From contig JANYHK010000120.1 in assembly GCA_025359105.1 (NCBI GenBank), positions 62,001 to 126,000 on the forward strand: a stretch of DNA of 64,000 nucleotides, read 5' to 3'. The notes below the pieces were generated by a model that worked only from the letters and a program-made list of their open reading frames with translations, was not told the DNA's origin and did not search any database. The position numbers and the translations under genes are program-made. Shown in pieces: positions 42,532 through 50,924 of the stretch; positions within the stretch are counted from its first letter, which is position 1; each line of letters begins with the position of its first letter. Source of the stretch: Myxococcales bacterium. GTDB taxonomy: Bacteria; Myxococcota_A; Polyangia; Polyangiales; Polyangiaceae.

Positions 42532-43427
42532 GCGCGCACGCTCCCGCCGGGCTGGCGCGCACCGAGATGGTGTGCCCCAAGACGATCGCCGAGGCCTGCG
42601 CGGTGCTCGCGCAGGCCCACCGTGACAAGCGCGCGGCCTCGCTGCTCGCGGGCGGCACCGACGTCATCGTCGACAGGCACCTCATGCCGATCGAGAAAGC
42701 CCGCCCGCTCGACCTCGTCGTCGACCTCACCGGTGTGGACGAGCTCACCGCGATCTCCGAGCGCGACGTCGCCGGCGAGAGGCACCTCGTCTTCGGCGGC
42801 GGCGTCACCTACTGGCAGCTGCGCACCGATCGCCGCGTCCTCGCGGCGATCCCGATGCTCGACGCCATGGCGAAGGACGTCGGCGCCGTGCAGATCCAGA
42901 CGCGCGGCACGCTCGCTGGCAACATCGCGACGGCGTCCCCGGCGGCCGACGGCGTGCCCGCGCTCATGGCGCTCGACGGCGTGGTGAAGCTCGTCTCGGA
43001 GGGCGGCGCCCGCACGGTGCCGCTCGACCAGTTCTTCCTCGCCTACCGGAAGACCGTTCTCGCGGCCGGCGAGCTCATCGCCGAGATCGACGTACGCGTC
43101 CCCTTGCCCGGCGCGCGTGTCACGTGGCGAAAGGTCGGCACGCGCCTCGCTCAGGCGATCAGCAAGGTCGCCCTCGCCGGCGTGATCGAGGAAGAGCGCG
43201 GGACGATCACGCGCGCGCGCTTCGGCGTGGCGTCGGTCGCCGCCGTCACCCATCCGCTCGGCGGCGTGCGCGCGCTCGCAGAGGGCAAGACGTTCAAGGC
43301 CCTCGACCGCGCCACCGTGGATGCCGCGATCGATCTGGAAATCAAGCCGATCGACGACGTCCGTAGTACCGGCGCCTACCGGCTCCACGTCGCCAAGGCG
43401 CTGGTGTGGCGGGCGCTCGCCCCATGA
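42528..43427 (+). CDS. xdhB: Xanthine dehydrogenase, FAD-binding subunit
   Basis: A 299-residue FAD-binding subunit of the molybdenum hydroxylase type. FAD motifs are AGGTDVIVD near residue 40 and TRGTLAGNIATASPAAD around residue 125; the CO dehydrogenase-like C-terminal domain completes it. It passes electrons from the [2Fe-2S] clusters to NAD or another acceptor. ATG 42528 overlaps the xdhC stop (ATGA), and the allantoinase start overlaps its own stop, so the operon is tightly coupled. Confidence 0.93.
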   Translation: MSAHAPAGLARTEMVCPKTIAEACAVLAQAHRDKRAASLLAGGTDVIVDRHLMPIEKARPLDLVVDLTGVDELTAISERDVAGERHLVFGGGVTYWQLRTDRRVLAAIPMLDAMAKDVGAVQIQTRGTLAGNIATASPAADGVPALMALDGVVKLVSEGGARTVPLDQFFLAYRKTVLAAGELIAEIDVRVPLPGARVTWRKVGTRLAQAISKVALAGVIEEERGTITRARFGVASVAAVTHPLGGVRALAEGKTFKALDRATVDAAIDLEIKPIDDVRSTGAYRLHVAKALVWRALAP

Positions 43428-44782
43428 TCTTCGTCTCGAAGAGGGTGGCGCTGCCCGACGGCGTGCGCCCCGCGTCGGTGCACGTCGAGCACGGGACGGT
43501 CGTCGCCGTCCGCGGTCCTGGAGACGTCCCGGCGGGCGCGCCTTTCGTCGATCTCGGTAGCGACGTGCTGCTCCCCGGCCTCGTCGACACGCACGTGCAC
43601 ATCAACGATCCTGGGCGCGCGGCCTGGGAGGGGTTCGAGACGGCGACGCGCGCGGCCGCGGCAGGAGGGGTCACCACGCTCGTCGACATGCCGCTCAACA
43701 GCGTCCCGCCGACGACCACGCTCGCGGGCCTCGCGGCGAAGGCGCAGGCTGCGGAGGGCCGGCTCTCCGTCGACGTCGGCTTCTGCGCCGGCCTCGTCCC
43801 GGAAAGCGTCGGCCAGCTGCGCGGCCTGTGGGACGCCGGGGCGATCGCGTTCAAGTGCTTCCTCGCCGAGTCCGGCGTGCCCGAGTTCTCGCACGTCGAG
43901 GAGGCGCACCTCGAGGCCGGCATGCGCGAGCTCGCGGGCTTCGGCGCGCCGCTGCTGGTCCACGCGGAGCTCCCCGGCCCGCTCGCCCGCGCCGCCGCCG
44001 CGCAAGCCGCGGCAGGCAAGCTCGAGCCGCGCGCCTACGCGACCTGGCTCGACTCTCGCCCGCGCGAGGCCGAGGACGAAGCGATCGATCTGGTGATCCG
44101 CCTGTGCCGGGACACCGGCGCGCGCGCCCACGTCGTGCACCTCTCGAGCGCCACTGCGCTCACCGCCATCCGCCGCGCGAAGGACGTGCACGCCCCCTTC
44201 AGCGCGGAGACGTGCCCCCACTACCTCACCTTCGCCTCCGAGGAGATCCCCGCGGGCGCCACCGAGTACAAGTGCGCGCCGCCGATCCGCGAGGCGAGCA
44301 ACCGCGACCAGCTATGGGACGCGCTGCGCGAGCGGCTCCTCGATCAGGTCGTAACCGACCACTCGCCGGCCACCGTGGAGCTCAAATGTTGCGGCTCCGG
44401 CGACTTCGTCGCGGCGTGGGGCGGCATCGCGTCGCTCCAGCTCGGCCTCGCCGCGGTGTGGACGAGCGCGCGCGCCCGCGGCGCCAGCCTCGCGGCCGTC
44501 GTCGACTGGATGTGCGCCGCGCCCGCGCGCCTCGTCGGACTCTCCGCCACCAAGGGCCGCATCGCGCCCGGCGCCGACGCCGACTTCGCCGTGTGGGACC
44601 CCGACGCCGACTTTGCGGTCGACGCCCAGCGCCTCGAGCACAAGAACAAGGTGACGCCGTACCATGGCCGAACCCTCCGCGGCCGCGTCCTCGAGACGTG
44701 GCTGCGCGGCGAGAAGATCTACGATCGCGGCGCGTTCCCCACCGCACCGCGCGGACGCTGGTTGAGACGAGGAGCAGCATGA
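43424..44782 (+). CDS. allB: Allantoinase
   Basis: A 452-residue cyclic amidohydrolase of the allantoinase/dihydroorotase family. Metal ligands are visible: DTHVHIND, carboxylated-Lys in AFKCFLAES, VHAE, HVVHLSS and the TDHSPAT Asp. It hydrolyses allantoin to allantoate. The ATG at 43424 overlaps xdhB, and the stop overlaps the allantoicase/decarboxylase gene. The family alone could also mean hydantoinase, but the context of uraH, uraD-like and puuD genes fixes allantoinase. Confidence 0.94.
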   Translation: MIFVSKRVALPDGVRPASVHVEHGTVVAVRGPGDVPAGAPFVDLGSDVLLPGLVDTHVHINDPGRAAWEGFETATRAAAAGGVTTLVDMPLNSVPPTTTLAGLAAKAQAAEGRLSVDVGFCAGLVPESVGQLRGLWDAGAIAFKCFLAESGVPEFSHVEEAHLEAGMRELAGFGAPLLVHAELPGPLARAAAAQAAAGKLEPRAYATWLDSRPREAEDEAIDLVIRLCRDTGARAHVVHLSSATALTAIRRAKDVHAPFSAETCPHYLTFASEEIPAGATEYKCAPPIREASNRDQLWDALRERLLDQVVTDHSPATVELKCCGSGDFVAAWGGIASLQLGLAAVWTSARARGASLAAVVDWMCAAPARLVGLSATKGRIAPGADADFAVWDPDADFAVDAQRLEHKNKVTPYHGRTLRGRVLETWLRGEKIYDRGAFPTAPRGRWLRRGAA

Positions 44783-46266
44783 GCGACTTCACCGAGCTGG
44801 TCGATCTCGCCGCCGAGCGCCTCGGCGCCGCGGCGATCGCGACGAACGACGATTTCTTCGCGTCCAAGGACAACCTCCTCAAGGCCGCGCCCGCCATCTT
44901 CATCGACGGCAAGTACACCGCTCGCGGAAAGTGGATGGACGGGTGGGAGTCGCGCCGCCGCCGGACGCCCGGCCACGACTGGTGCATCGTGCGCCTCGGC
45001 GCGCCCGGGATCGTGCACGGGGTCGTCGTCGACACCGCCTTCTTTCGCGGGAATTTCCCGGAGTCCTGCTCGATCGACGCGTGCAGTGTGCACGCCAACG
45101 CCGACGCCGATTTCCTGACGTCCGCCGCTGTCCAATGGTTCGAGCTCCTCCCGAAGACGAAGCTTCAGGGCGACACGAAGAACGCGTTCGACGTCGCCGG
45201 GCGCCAGCGCGTCACCCACCTGCGCCTGGCCATCTTCCCCGACGGCGGCGTCGCGCGCCTGCGCGTGCACGGCCGCGTCATGCCCGACGTCCGCTGGATG
45301 GGCCGCCCTGGCGCCGAGGTGGATCTCGCGAGCGTCGAGAACGGCGGCGTCGTCACCTCGTGCAACGACATGTTCTTCGGCTCGCGCCACAACCTCATCA
45401 TGCCGGGGCGCGGCGTGAACATGGGCGACGGCTGGGAGACGAAGCGGAGCCGCCGCGAAGGACCCGATTGGGTGATCGTGAAGCTCGCGGCGCTCGGCGT
45501 ACTGTCACGCATCGAGGTCGACACCGCGCACTTCAAGGGCAACTTCCCGGAGAGCTGCGCGATCCAGGCGCGCCGCGGCGAGGGGGCGTGGCAGGACGTG
45601 CTCCCGCGCACCAAGCTCCAGGCGCACACGCGTCACTTCTACGAGTCGGAGCTCCTCGCCCACGATCCCGCCACCGAGGTGCGTTTGCAGATCTACCCCG
45701 ACGGCGGCGTCAGCCGGCTGCGCCTCTGGGGCAACGTGACAGCCGAAGGGCGCGAAGCCTTCGGCGTCGAGCGCTTGAACTTGCTCTCGTCCGCCGACGC
45801 CGCGCGGGAGCTCGCCAGGTGCTGCGGCGCGGCCGCGTGGGCGTCGAAGATGGCCCTGGCACGCCCGTTCGCCGGACTCGCCGCGGCGAAGGAGAAGGGC
45901 CGCCAGATCTGGAGCGGCCTCGGGAAGGACGACTGGCTCGAAGCCTTCCGCGCGCACCCGCGCATCGGCGAGAAGAAGGCCGAGAAGACGCAGGACGCGA
46001 CCGCGAAGACGTGGTCGAGCGAAGAGCAATCGAAGGCCGTGGCGGCGAGCGCGGAGACGCTGGCGGCGCTCGCGGCCACCAACGCCGCATACGAGGCGAA
46101 GTTCGGCCACATCTACATCGTCTGCGCGACCGGCAAGACGGCCGACGAGCTGCTCGAGATCGCCAAGACGCGCCTCGCGAACGGCGCGGCCGCCGAGCTC
46201 GCCGTCGCCGCCGCGGAGCAAGCCAAGATCACCGATTTGCGCCTCGAAAGGCTGGTGAACGGATGA
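44779..46266 (+). CDS. Allantoicase-OHCU decarboxylase fusion
   Basis: A 495-residue fusion. Residues 1 to about 330 are allantoicase: two tandem repeats, each with a DMFF/DDFF segment, a DGWE block and an FPESCxIxA block (for example GNFPESCSIDAC and GNFPESCAIQAR). Residues about 333-495 are a UraD-type 2-oxo-4-hydroxy-4-carboxy-5-ureidoimidazoline decarboxylase with the catalytic HPRIGEK (His393). The two activities catalyse non-adjacent steps: OHCU to allantoin, then, after AllB, allantoate to ureidoglycolate and urea. ATG 44779 overlaps allB; the stop overlaps uraH. Confidence 0.93.
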   Translation: MSDFTELVDLAAERLGAAAIATNDDFFASKDNLLKAAPAIFIDGKYTARGKWMDGWESRRRRTPGHDWCIVRLGAPGIVHGVVVDTAFFRGNFPESCSIDACSVHANADADFLTSAAVQWFELLPKTKLQGDTKNAFDVAGRQRVTHLRLAIFPDGGVARLRVHGRVMPDVRWMGRPGAEVDLASVENGGVVTSCNDMFFGSRHNLIMPGRGVNMGDGWETKRSRREGPDWVIVKLAALGVLSRIEVDTAHFKGNFPESCAIQARRGEGAWQDVLPRTKLQAHTRHFYESELLAHDPATEVRLQIYPDGGVSRLRLWGNVTAEGREAFGVERLNLLSSADAARELARCCGAAAWASKMALARPFAGLAAAKEKGRQIWSGLGKDDWLEAFRAHPRIGEKKAEKTQDATAKTWSSEEQSKAVAASAETLAALAATNAAYEAKFGHIYIVCATGKTADELLEIAKTRLANGAAAELAVAAAEQAKITDLRLERLVNG

Positions 46267-46598
46267 GCCTCTCGACCCACGTCCTCGACACGTCACGCGG
46301 CAAGCCGGCGGCCGGCGTCGCCTTGCAGCTCAGCCTGAGCGAAGGGGGCACGTTTCGCCTCGTCGGCCGCGGCATCACCGATCCCGACGGGCGCTGCAAG
46401 ACGCTCGTCCCGCCCGGCCCGCTCGCCACCGGGGTCTACCGGCTCACGTTCGACGTCGCCGCCTACTTCGCGGCGCAGTCGCTCGAGACGTTCTACCCGA
46501 CGGTGAACATCCACTTCGAGGTGAAGGATGCGGAAGCGCACTACCACGTGCCGCTCCTCTTGAGCGCGTGGGGGTATTCCACCTATCGTGGTAGCTGA
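46263..46598 (+). CDS. uraH: 5-hydroxyisourate hydrolase (transthyretin-like)
   Basis: A 111-residue transthyretin-related protein. The catalytic signatures are LSTHVLDTSRGKPA at the N-terminus and the C-terminal YSTYRGS tetrapeptide. It opens 5-hydroxyisourate to OHCU, upstream of the decarboxylase fused to allantoicase. ATG 46263 overlaps the fusion gene by 4 bases. Together with the divergently facing PuuD it fills the urate to OHCU gap. Confidence 0.95.
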   Translation: MSLSTHVLDTSRGKPAAGVALQLSLSEGGTFRLVGRGITDPDGRCKTLVPPGPLATGVYRLTFDVAAYFAAQSLETFYPTVNIHFEVKDAEAHYHVPLLLSAWGYSTYRGS

Positions 46599-46947
46599 CG
46601 TGGAAAAAGAGCCCTCGACCTTGTTCTTCCAGGCGGCCCGGGTCGTCCTCTTCGTCGCCGTCGGCGAAGCGGTGGAGGCGGCTTGCGCGAAGGGGTGTGA
46701 TGCGATTCGTGTGCTCCGCGTGGCTTCGCCGGTCGAAGCCATGAAGCTCATCGTCGAGCTGCACCCCATCCTCGTGCTCGTCGGGGAGTCGATCTCGGCG
46801 GCGGACGAGGACGCGATCCTCCAGCACGCCGGCGCGACCGGTGCGGTGCTCGTGCGGCAGCGTGAGGTGGACGTCTTCGCGGCCGAGGAGTGGATGCGCG
46901 AATCGGTACGCGCAGCCGTGCGCCTGCGCGCGATCCGATCCATCTAG
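46588..46947 (+). CDS. Small receiver-like protein, unknown function
   Basis: A 119-residue protein whose pattern (HPILVLVGESISAADEDAIL, GATGAVLVRQ) resembles a response-regulator receiver fold. The phospho-acceptor Asp position reads Gly or Glu and the usual N-terminal acidic pair is absent, so it would not be phosphorylated in the usual way. The GTG at 46588 overlaps the uraH end by 11 bases; a GTG at 46600 is the alternative. As the last gene of the purine operon, a regulatory or structural role in it is possible; unproven. Confidence 0.6.
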   Translation: MVADVEKEPSTLFFQAARVVLFVAVGEAVEAACAKGCDAIRVLRVASPVEAMKLIVELHPILVLVGESISAADEDAILQHAGATGAVLVRQREVDVFAAEEWMRESVRAAVRLRAIRSI

Positions 46948-46980
46948 CCGGCTTCTGGAATCGCGCGGTGATGGCTCGCG

Positions 46981-48606
46981 CTACTTGCCGGGCAGGGTGA
47001 GCTCGGCGGTCGCCGTTCCCTTGGCATCGACCTTCACCTTGACGGTCGCGCGTCCGAAGACCTCGTGCCAGGCGGCGAGCTCGAGCTCGCCGGCGGGGAC
47101 GTTCGCGAGCACGATCTCGCCCTTGTCGTCCGACACGGCGAAATAGGGGTGCGCCACGACGCCCACGAAACCGCTCATCCAGGGGTGCACGTCGCACTTG
47201 GCGTTCACCATGATCTCGGCGTGGCCGAACGTCTTGGTGAGGCGCATGTCCTTGCTTGCCATCGCCTCGTTGAACGTGGGGTTGTCCATGGCGATCGCGC
47301 GGACGTTGTGGAAGACCGGATCGCTGTTCAGGAACGTGACCTTCTGGCCCACCATCGCGCCGACCACGTGCGGTCCGTACATGCACGCGCGCTGATCGAC
47401 GAGCACCTCCTCGGCCGGCGGCGGCTCGGACCAGGCGCCGATCCCCTTGTCGATCCACACGAACGCGTTCTGCACGAGCCCGCCTTTGACGAGCGCCGTG
47501 TTCGAGAAAAACGGTCCCTTCACGTCGGGCGCGCAGGTGGAGGGGATCGCGAGCTCGACCGGCGCCGGCACCGCGCCGTTCCAGTGCACGACGGCGCGCA
47601 CCGTCCCCGTGCCGGAGGCCGCGGCGCTGGCTGGAGCGGCGCTCGGCCCACCCTTGCTCGACGCGAACACGAGCGGAAGAGGCTGCCCGCCCCCGCCGGG
47701 ATCGCTCGACGTCGACGTGGCCGTCAGGCGCGAGTTGGCGACGAGGATGACGACGGCCAGGATCGCGAACACGATGCCGGGCGACCGGTCGCCGGTGTTC
47801 TCGTAGTGCCGGGCCGCCGCGCCGACGAGCATCAGCCCGCCGAGCACCGCCCACGCCCACGTGCTGCCGTAGGTCGCGGGGAAGTGGTTCGAGAGCATGA
47901 TGAAGATGACGGGGTACGTCATGTAGTTGTTGTGCCGCGAGCGCTGCTTGGCCCGCTTGCCGAGCGCGGCGTCGGGCGCGCGCCCCTCCTTCACCGCGGC
48001 GACGAGCGCCCGCTGCGCCGGGATGATGCGCATCGCCACGTTGGCGACCATCCACGTGCCCATCATGGCGCCGGTGTGGATGTACGCAGCGCGCCCGCTG
48101 AAGAAGTGCCCGAAGAACCACGCCGAGGCGACCACGAACGCGAACGTGACGACGGCGCCAGCGAGCATGCTCTTGCCGATCGGAGAGAGCCACAGCAGAT
48201 CGTAGAACACCCACGAGGCCGCGATCGTCCCGAGCCCGATCGCCATGCCGACGGGCGCGGTGATGGTCGAGACGCTCGCGTCGAGGAGCAGAACGCCGCC
48301 GCCCGCGTAATAGACGACGCCGAGGAGCACCATCCCGGTAAGCCAGGTGAAGTACGCCTCCCACTTGAACCAGTGGAGCGTCTTGGGCATCTCGCTCGGC
48401 GCGACCAGCTTCTTCTCGACCTGGTAGAAGCCGCCGGAGTGGACCATCCACAGCTCGCCCTCGACACCCTTCTTCGGCGTCTCCGGCTTCTCGAGGTGGC
48501 TATCGAGCCAGTTGAAGAAGATCGAGGTCCCGATCCACATGATCCCCGCCAGGATGTGCATCCAGCGGACGACCAGGTGGAGTCCTTCGGTTACGAGGGC
48601 GCCCAT
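46981..48606 (-). CDS. puuD: Urate hydroxylase PuuD fused to a cupredoxin-like domain
   Basis: A 541-residue protein. Residues 1-297 are the PuuD membrane domain with about eight helices (motifs LVVRWMHILAGIMWIGTS, LKWEAYFTWLTGM-type region and the SRHNNYMTYPVIFIMLSNHFP segment). Residues 298-335 are a Gly/Ala/Ser-rich linker. Residues 336-541 form a soluble domain with a type-1 copper ligand pattern: His433 (VFHNV), Cys471, His474 and Met477 (CDVHPWM). Typical bacterial PuuD carries a C-terminal cytochrome c with CXXCH; none is present. The copper domain presumably accepts the electrons from urate oxidation. It is convergent with the purine operon. Confidence 0.9.
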   Translation of the reverse strand: MGALVTEGLHLVVRWMHILAGIMWIGTSIFFNWLDSHLEKPETPKKGVEGELWMVHSGGFYQVEKKLVAPSEMPKTLHWFKWEAYFTWLTGMVLLGVVYYAGGGVLLLDASVSTITAPVGMAIGLGTIAASWVFYDLLWLSPIGKSMLAGAVVTFAFVVASAWFFGHFFSGRAAYIHTGAMMGTWMVANVAMRIIPAQRALVAAVKEGRAPDAALGKRAKQRSRHNNYMTYPVIFIMLSNHFPATYGSTWAWAVLGGLMLVGAAARHYENTGDRSPGIVFAILAVVILVANSRLTATSTSSDPGGGGQPLPLVFASSKGGPSAAPASAAASGTGTVRAVVHWNGAVPAPVELAIPSTCAPDVKGPFFSNTALVKGGLVQNAFVWIDKGIGAWSEPPPAEEVLVDQRACMYGPHVVGAMVGQKVTFLNSDPVFHNVRAIAMDNPTFNEAMASKDMRLTKTFGHAEIMVNAKCDVHPWMSGFVGVVAHPYFAVSDDKGEIVLANVPAGELELAAWHEVFGRATVKVKVDAKGTATAELTLPGK

Positions 48607-48612
48607 GGTTCG

Positions 48613-48618
48613 AGCCTA
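48613..48618 (-). promoter_or_regulatory. TAGGCT -10-like box, 6 bases before the ATG at 48606
   Basis: On the minus strand TAGGCT is followed by six bases and the puuD ATG. It fits the leaderless pattern at the shorter end of the range. Confidence 0.38.
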
Positions 48619-48707
48619 AAGTACTCTTCTCTCGGTGTTTGGAGCACATTTCGGGCAAATTGGCCGCCCTAGCCCGGCCAAAGGAAACCCGCGGCGTGCC
48701 GTACTGC

Positions 48708-48713
48708 TACTCT
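48708..48713 (+). promoter_or_regulatory. TACTCT -10-like box next to the start region at 48714/48720
   Basis: TACTCT ends immediately before the ATG at 48714, and 6 bases before the in-frame GTG at 48720. If this box is a promoter, the GTG at 48720 would be the actual leaderless start. Ambiguous. Confidence 0.3.
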
Positions 48714-49376
48714 ATGGGTGTGGCGTCGAGGGCTTTGATCGGGGTGCTCGCCGTTGCGGTGTTCGCGGCCGCGTGCGCTTCCCACCCCACGGCGTCCTCG
48801 ACCCAGGGGGACGGCAACATCCCCTCCGGGGCGCCGGTTCCGACCTCCGGCGAGTACCCGGCCGGTCCGTTCGGCTACAAGGTCGGCGACGTCTTCCCGC
48901 GCGTGCAGATCCTCGGCTACCACGGCGGCACCGGCGCGTGGACGACCATCGACAGCAAGGACTACTTCGATCCGAGCGGCACCCGCGGCGTGAACGGCGT
49001 CTACATCACCGTGAGCGCGCCGTGGTGCGCGGGCTGCAAGGTCGAGGGGCAGGAGCTGCCCGTGCTGTGGAACGCGCGGTACAAGGCCCGCGGCGCGCGC
49101 ATCCTGACGGTGCTCCTCCAGAACGCGGCGTACGAGCCGGCGTCGCAGGGAACCGTCGACGCGTGGGTGACGACCTACGCGACGCCCTACGACATCGCCG
49201 TCGGCGATCCGCCGACCGTGCTGCCGCCCCGGCCCGCGACGGGGGGCATCCCGCTCCCGTACAACTACGCGATCGATCCGCGCACGATGAAGATCTCCGC
49301 GATCGACGCGGGCGACTACTTCCACGGCGACGCCTTGCCGGGCCTCGACGTCGTCCTCGCGAACAACAAAAAGTAG
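48714..49376 (+). CDS. Thioredoxin-fold lipoprotein
   Basis: A 220-residue protein with a lipoprotein signal (VFAAACAS) and a thioredoxin-like domain containing SAPWCAGCKVEGQELPVL, a CxxC active site (WCAGC) on the usual fold. The sequence before it (GYKVGDVFPRVQILGY) matches peroxiredoxin/TlpA-type extracytoplasmic proteins. A redox role in the envelope is likely. Start ATG 48714 or GTG 48720 cannot be separated. It is divergent from puuD and convergent with the DUF6986 gene; a link to the copper domain of PuuD is attractive but unproven. Confidence 0.83.
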   Translation: MGVASRALIGVLAVAVFAAACASHPTASSTQGDGNIPSGAPVPTSGEYPAGPFGYKVGDVFPRVQILGYHGGTGAWTTIDSKDYFDPSGTRGVNGVYITVSAPWCAGCKVEGQELPVLWNARYKARGARILTVLLQNAAYEPASQGTVDAWVTTYATPYDIAVGDPPTVLPPRPATGGIPLPYNYAIDPRTMKISAIDAGDYFHGDALPGLDVVLANNKK

Positions 49377-49407
49377 CGGCAGCAGCCTCTTCGCTCGGTC
49401 GCTCGCG

Positions 49408-50853
49408 TCAGGCAACCTTGCGGCGGTTCTCCATGATCTTGGCGAACGAGCGGCCGCGGATCTCGTCGAGGGTGAGGCCGGTGGCGAGCGCTTCCTCTTC
49501 GGTGATGGCGCCGCAGTTGATGCCGCGGAGGAAGAAGTTGAGCAAACCCTGGCCGGTCGCCGCGTCGTCGAAGACGTCGCCCACCAGCGTGGCCTGCGCC
49601 GCCTTCTCGACGAAGTTCTTCAGGCGCTCGCTCGCGGCCGGCAGTCCCTCGAGGAAAAACGAGATGACCGTGGCGTAGCGGGTCGGCAGCTGGGCGGGGT
49701 GGAGGTCCCAGCCCTGGTAGAAGCCCTGCTTGAGTGAGTGCATCACCTGCTGCGAGTGCAGGCGCCACGCCGAGTGCACGGCCGCGCGGTTCTCGAGGAT
49801 CTGCTGAGGCGTGAGGGCGGCGCCGTCTTTCGCCGCCTTGTGCGGCGAGACCGGCATGATGTTCGTCGCGCCGTCGGACAGCCATACGCCGGTCGCCGCG
49901 AGCGACACCTGCATCACGTGCTTGGCAAAATCGCACGCCGGGTGCGTCATCCCCTGGTACGCGGCGGTGATGCTGCAGCTCGCGGTGTAGTCGTACGTCC
50001 CGAAGTGCGCGGCGACGATGCGCCCGCGCCCGGCGTTCACCAGGTGGCTGACGGTGGCCTCGCCGCGGGCGTCGAAGACCGACTGGGTCGTCTCGATCAT
50101 GATCTCGCACTTGAGCGAGCCCTTCGCGAGCTTCAGCTTGTCCTCGAACACGTCGAAGAGATCGACGAGGGCCGTGACCTGCTCGGGGATCGTCACCTTG
50201 GGGAGCGTGACGACGAAGTTCTGCGGCAGGCCCTTGCCGGCGGCGAGGAGCGTGGACAAGAAGACGTCGACCGTGCGGAAGCTGCGCGCACGGAGCTCCT
50301 CGGTGAACGGCTTGATGCGGATCCCGATGAATGGCGGCAGGGAGCTCTGGGCCATCCCCTTGGCGACTTCCTCGGCTGCGGCGACGGCATGGCCGTCTTC
50401 CTCGGCGTCGGCGCGGCTCCCGTAGCCGTCCTCGAAGTCGATGCGGAAGTCCTCGACCGGCTCCTTCGCGAGCTTTGCGACGACGCGCGAGTAGACCGCG
50501 TGCGCGAGCCATGCAGGCGCGTTGCCGGTGCGAGCGGACGCCGGATCGGCCGTGACCTGGCGGACGAGCGCGGCGACCTCGGCGGGCTGCTCCGGCAGGC
50601 GATCCCAGCCCGGCAGGCGCAGCGCGCGCGCGAACGTGACGAAGTCGGGCGCGAACTGCTCGAGCGAGCCGAGCGCGACCTTGCCCAGCTTCGCGGAGCC
50701 GTCCGCCTTGAAGATGTGCGCGCCGCCGTAGACGGTGTGCACCGGCTGCCGGCGGCTGCTCTCGCCGGGGTAGCGCTGGGCGAACGCCAGGTTTGCGTCC
50801 TTGAGGCGGGAGGTGAGCGCGCTCGTCGTCTCGGGTGTCAGCGTGGTCTTCAT
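49408..50853 (-). CDS. DUF6986 / HpcH-HpaI aldolase-like protein
   Basis: A 481-residue protein related to the HpcH/HpaI and CitE-like TIM-barrel lyases. Motifs include the metal-binding acidic pair (FRIDFEDGYG), IETTQSVFDARGE and AHFGTYDYTASCSI. Members of this group (DUF6986, sometimes named PEP kinase or aldolase) are poorly characterised. Its position directly beyond puuD suggests a role after ureidoglycolate or glyoxylate formation, but that is inference. Start ATG 50853 has an AAGG-type site upstream; the frame extends to 50877 without extra evidence. Confidence 0.82.
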   Translation of the reverse strand: MKTTLTPETTSALTSRLKDANLAFAQRYPGESSRRQPVHTVYGGAHIFKADGSAKLGKVALGSLEQFAPDFVTFARALRLPGWDRLPEQPAEVAALVRQVTADPASARTGNAPAWLAHAVYSRVVAKLAKEPVEDFRIDFEDGYGSRADAEEDGHAVAAAEEVAKGMAQSSLPPFIGIRIKPFTEELRARSFRTVDVFLSTLLAAGKGLPQNFVVTLPKVTIPEQVTALVDLFDVFEDKLKLAKGSLKCEIMIETTQSVFDARGEATVSHLVNAGRGRIVAAHFGTYDYTASCSITAAYQGMTHPACDFAKHVMQVSLAATGVWLSDGATNIMPVSPHKAAKDGAALTPQQILENRAAVHSAWRLHSQQVMHSLKQGFYQGWDLHPAQLPTRYATVISFFLEGLPAASERLKNFVEKAAQATLVGDVFDDAATGQGLLNFFLRGINCGAITEEEALATGLTLDEIRGRSFAKIMENRRKVA

Positions 50854-50924
50854 AGATTCGCCTTCTCGGCGCCGCACGTTAGCAGATGCCGCGGGCGCCG
50901 TGGCGCGTGTACCCTGCCGTTTCG

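Noticed and set aside
46981-48606. Cytochrome c motif in PuuD
   Set aside because: I looked for CXXCH over the entire protein and found none, which is why the copper-type domain was considered.
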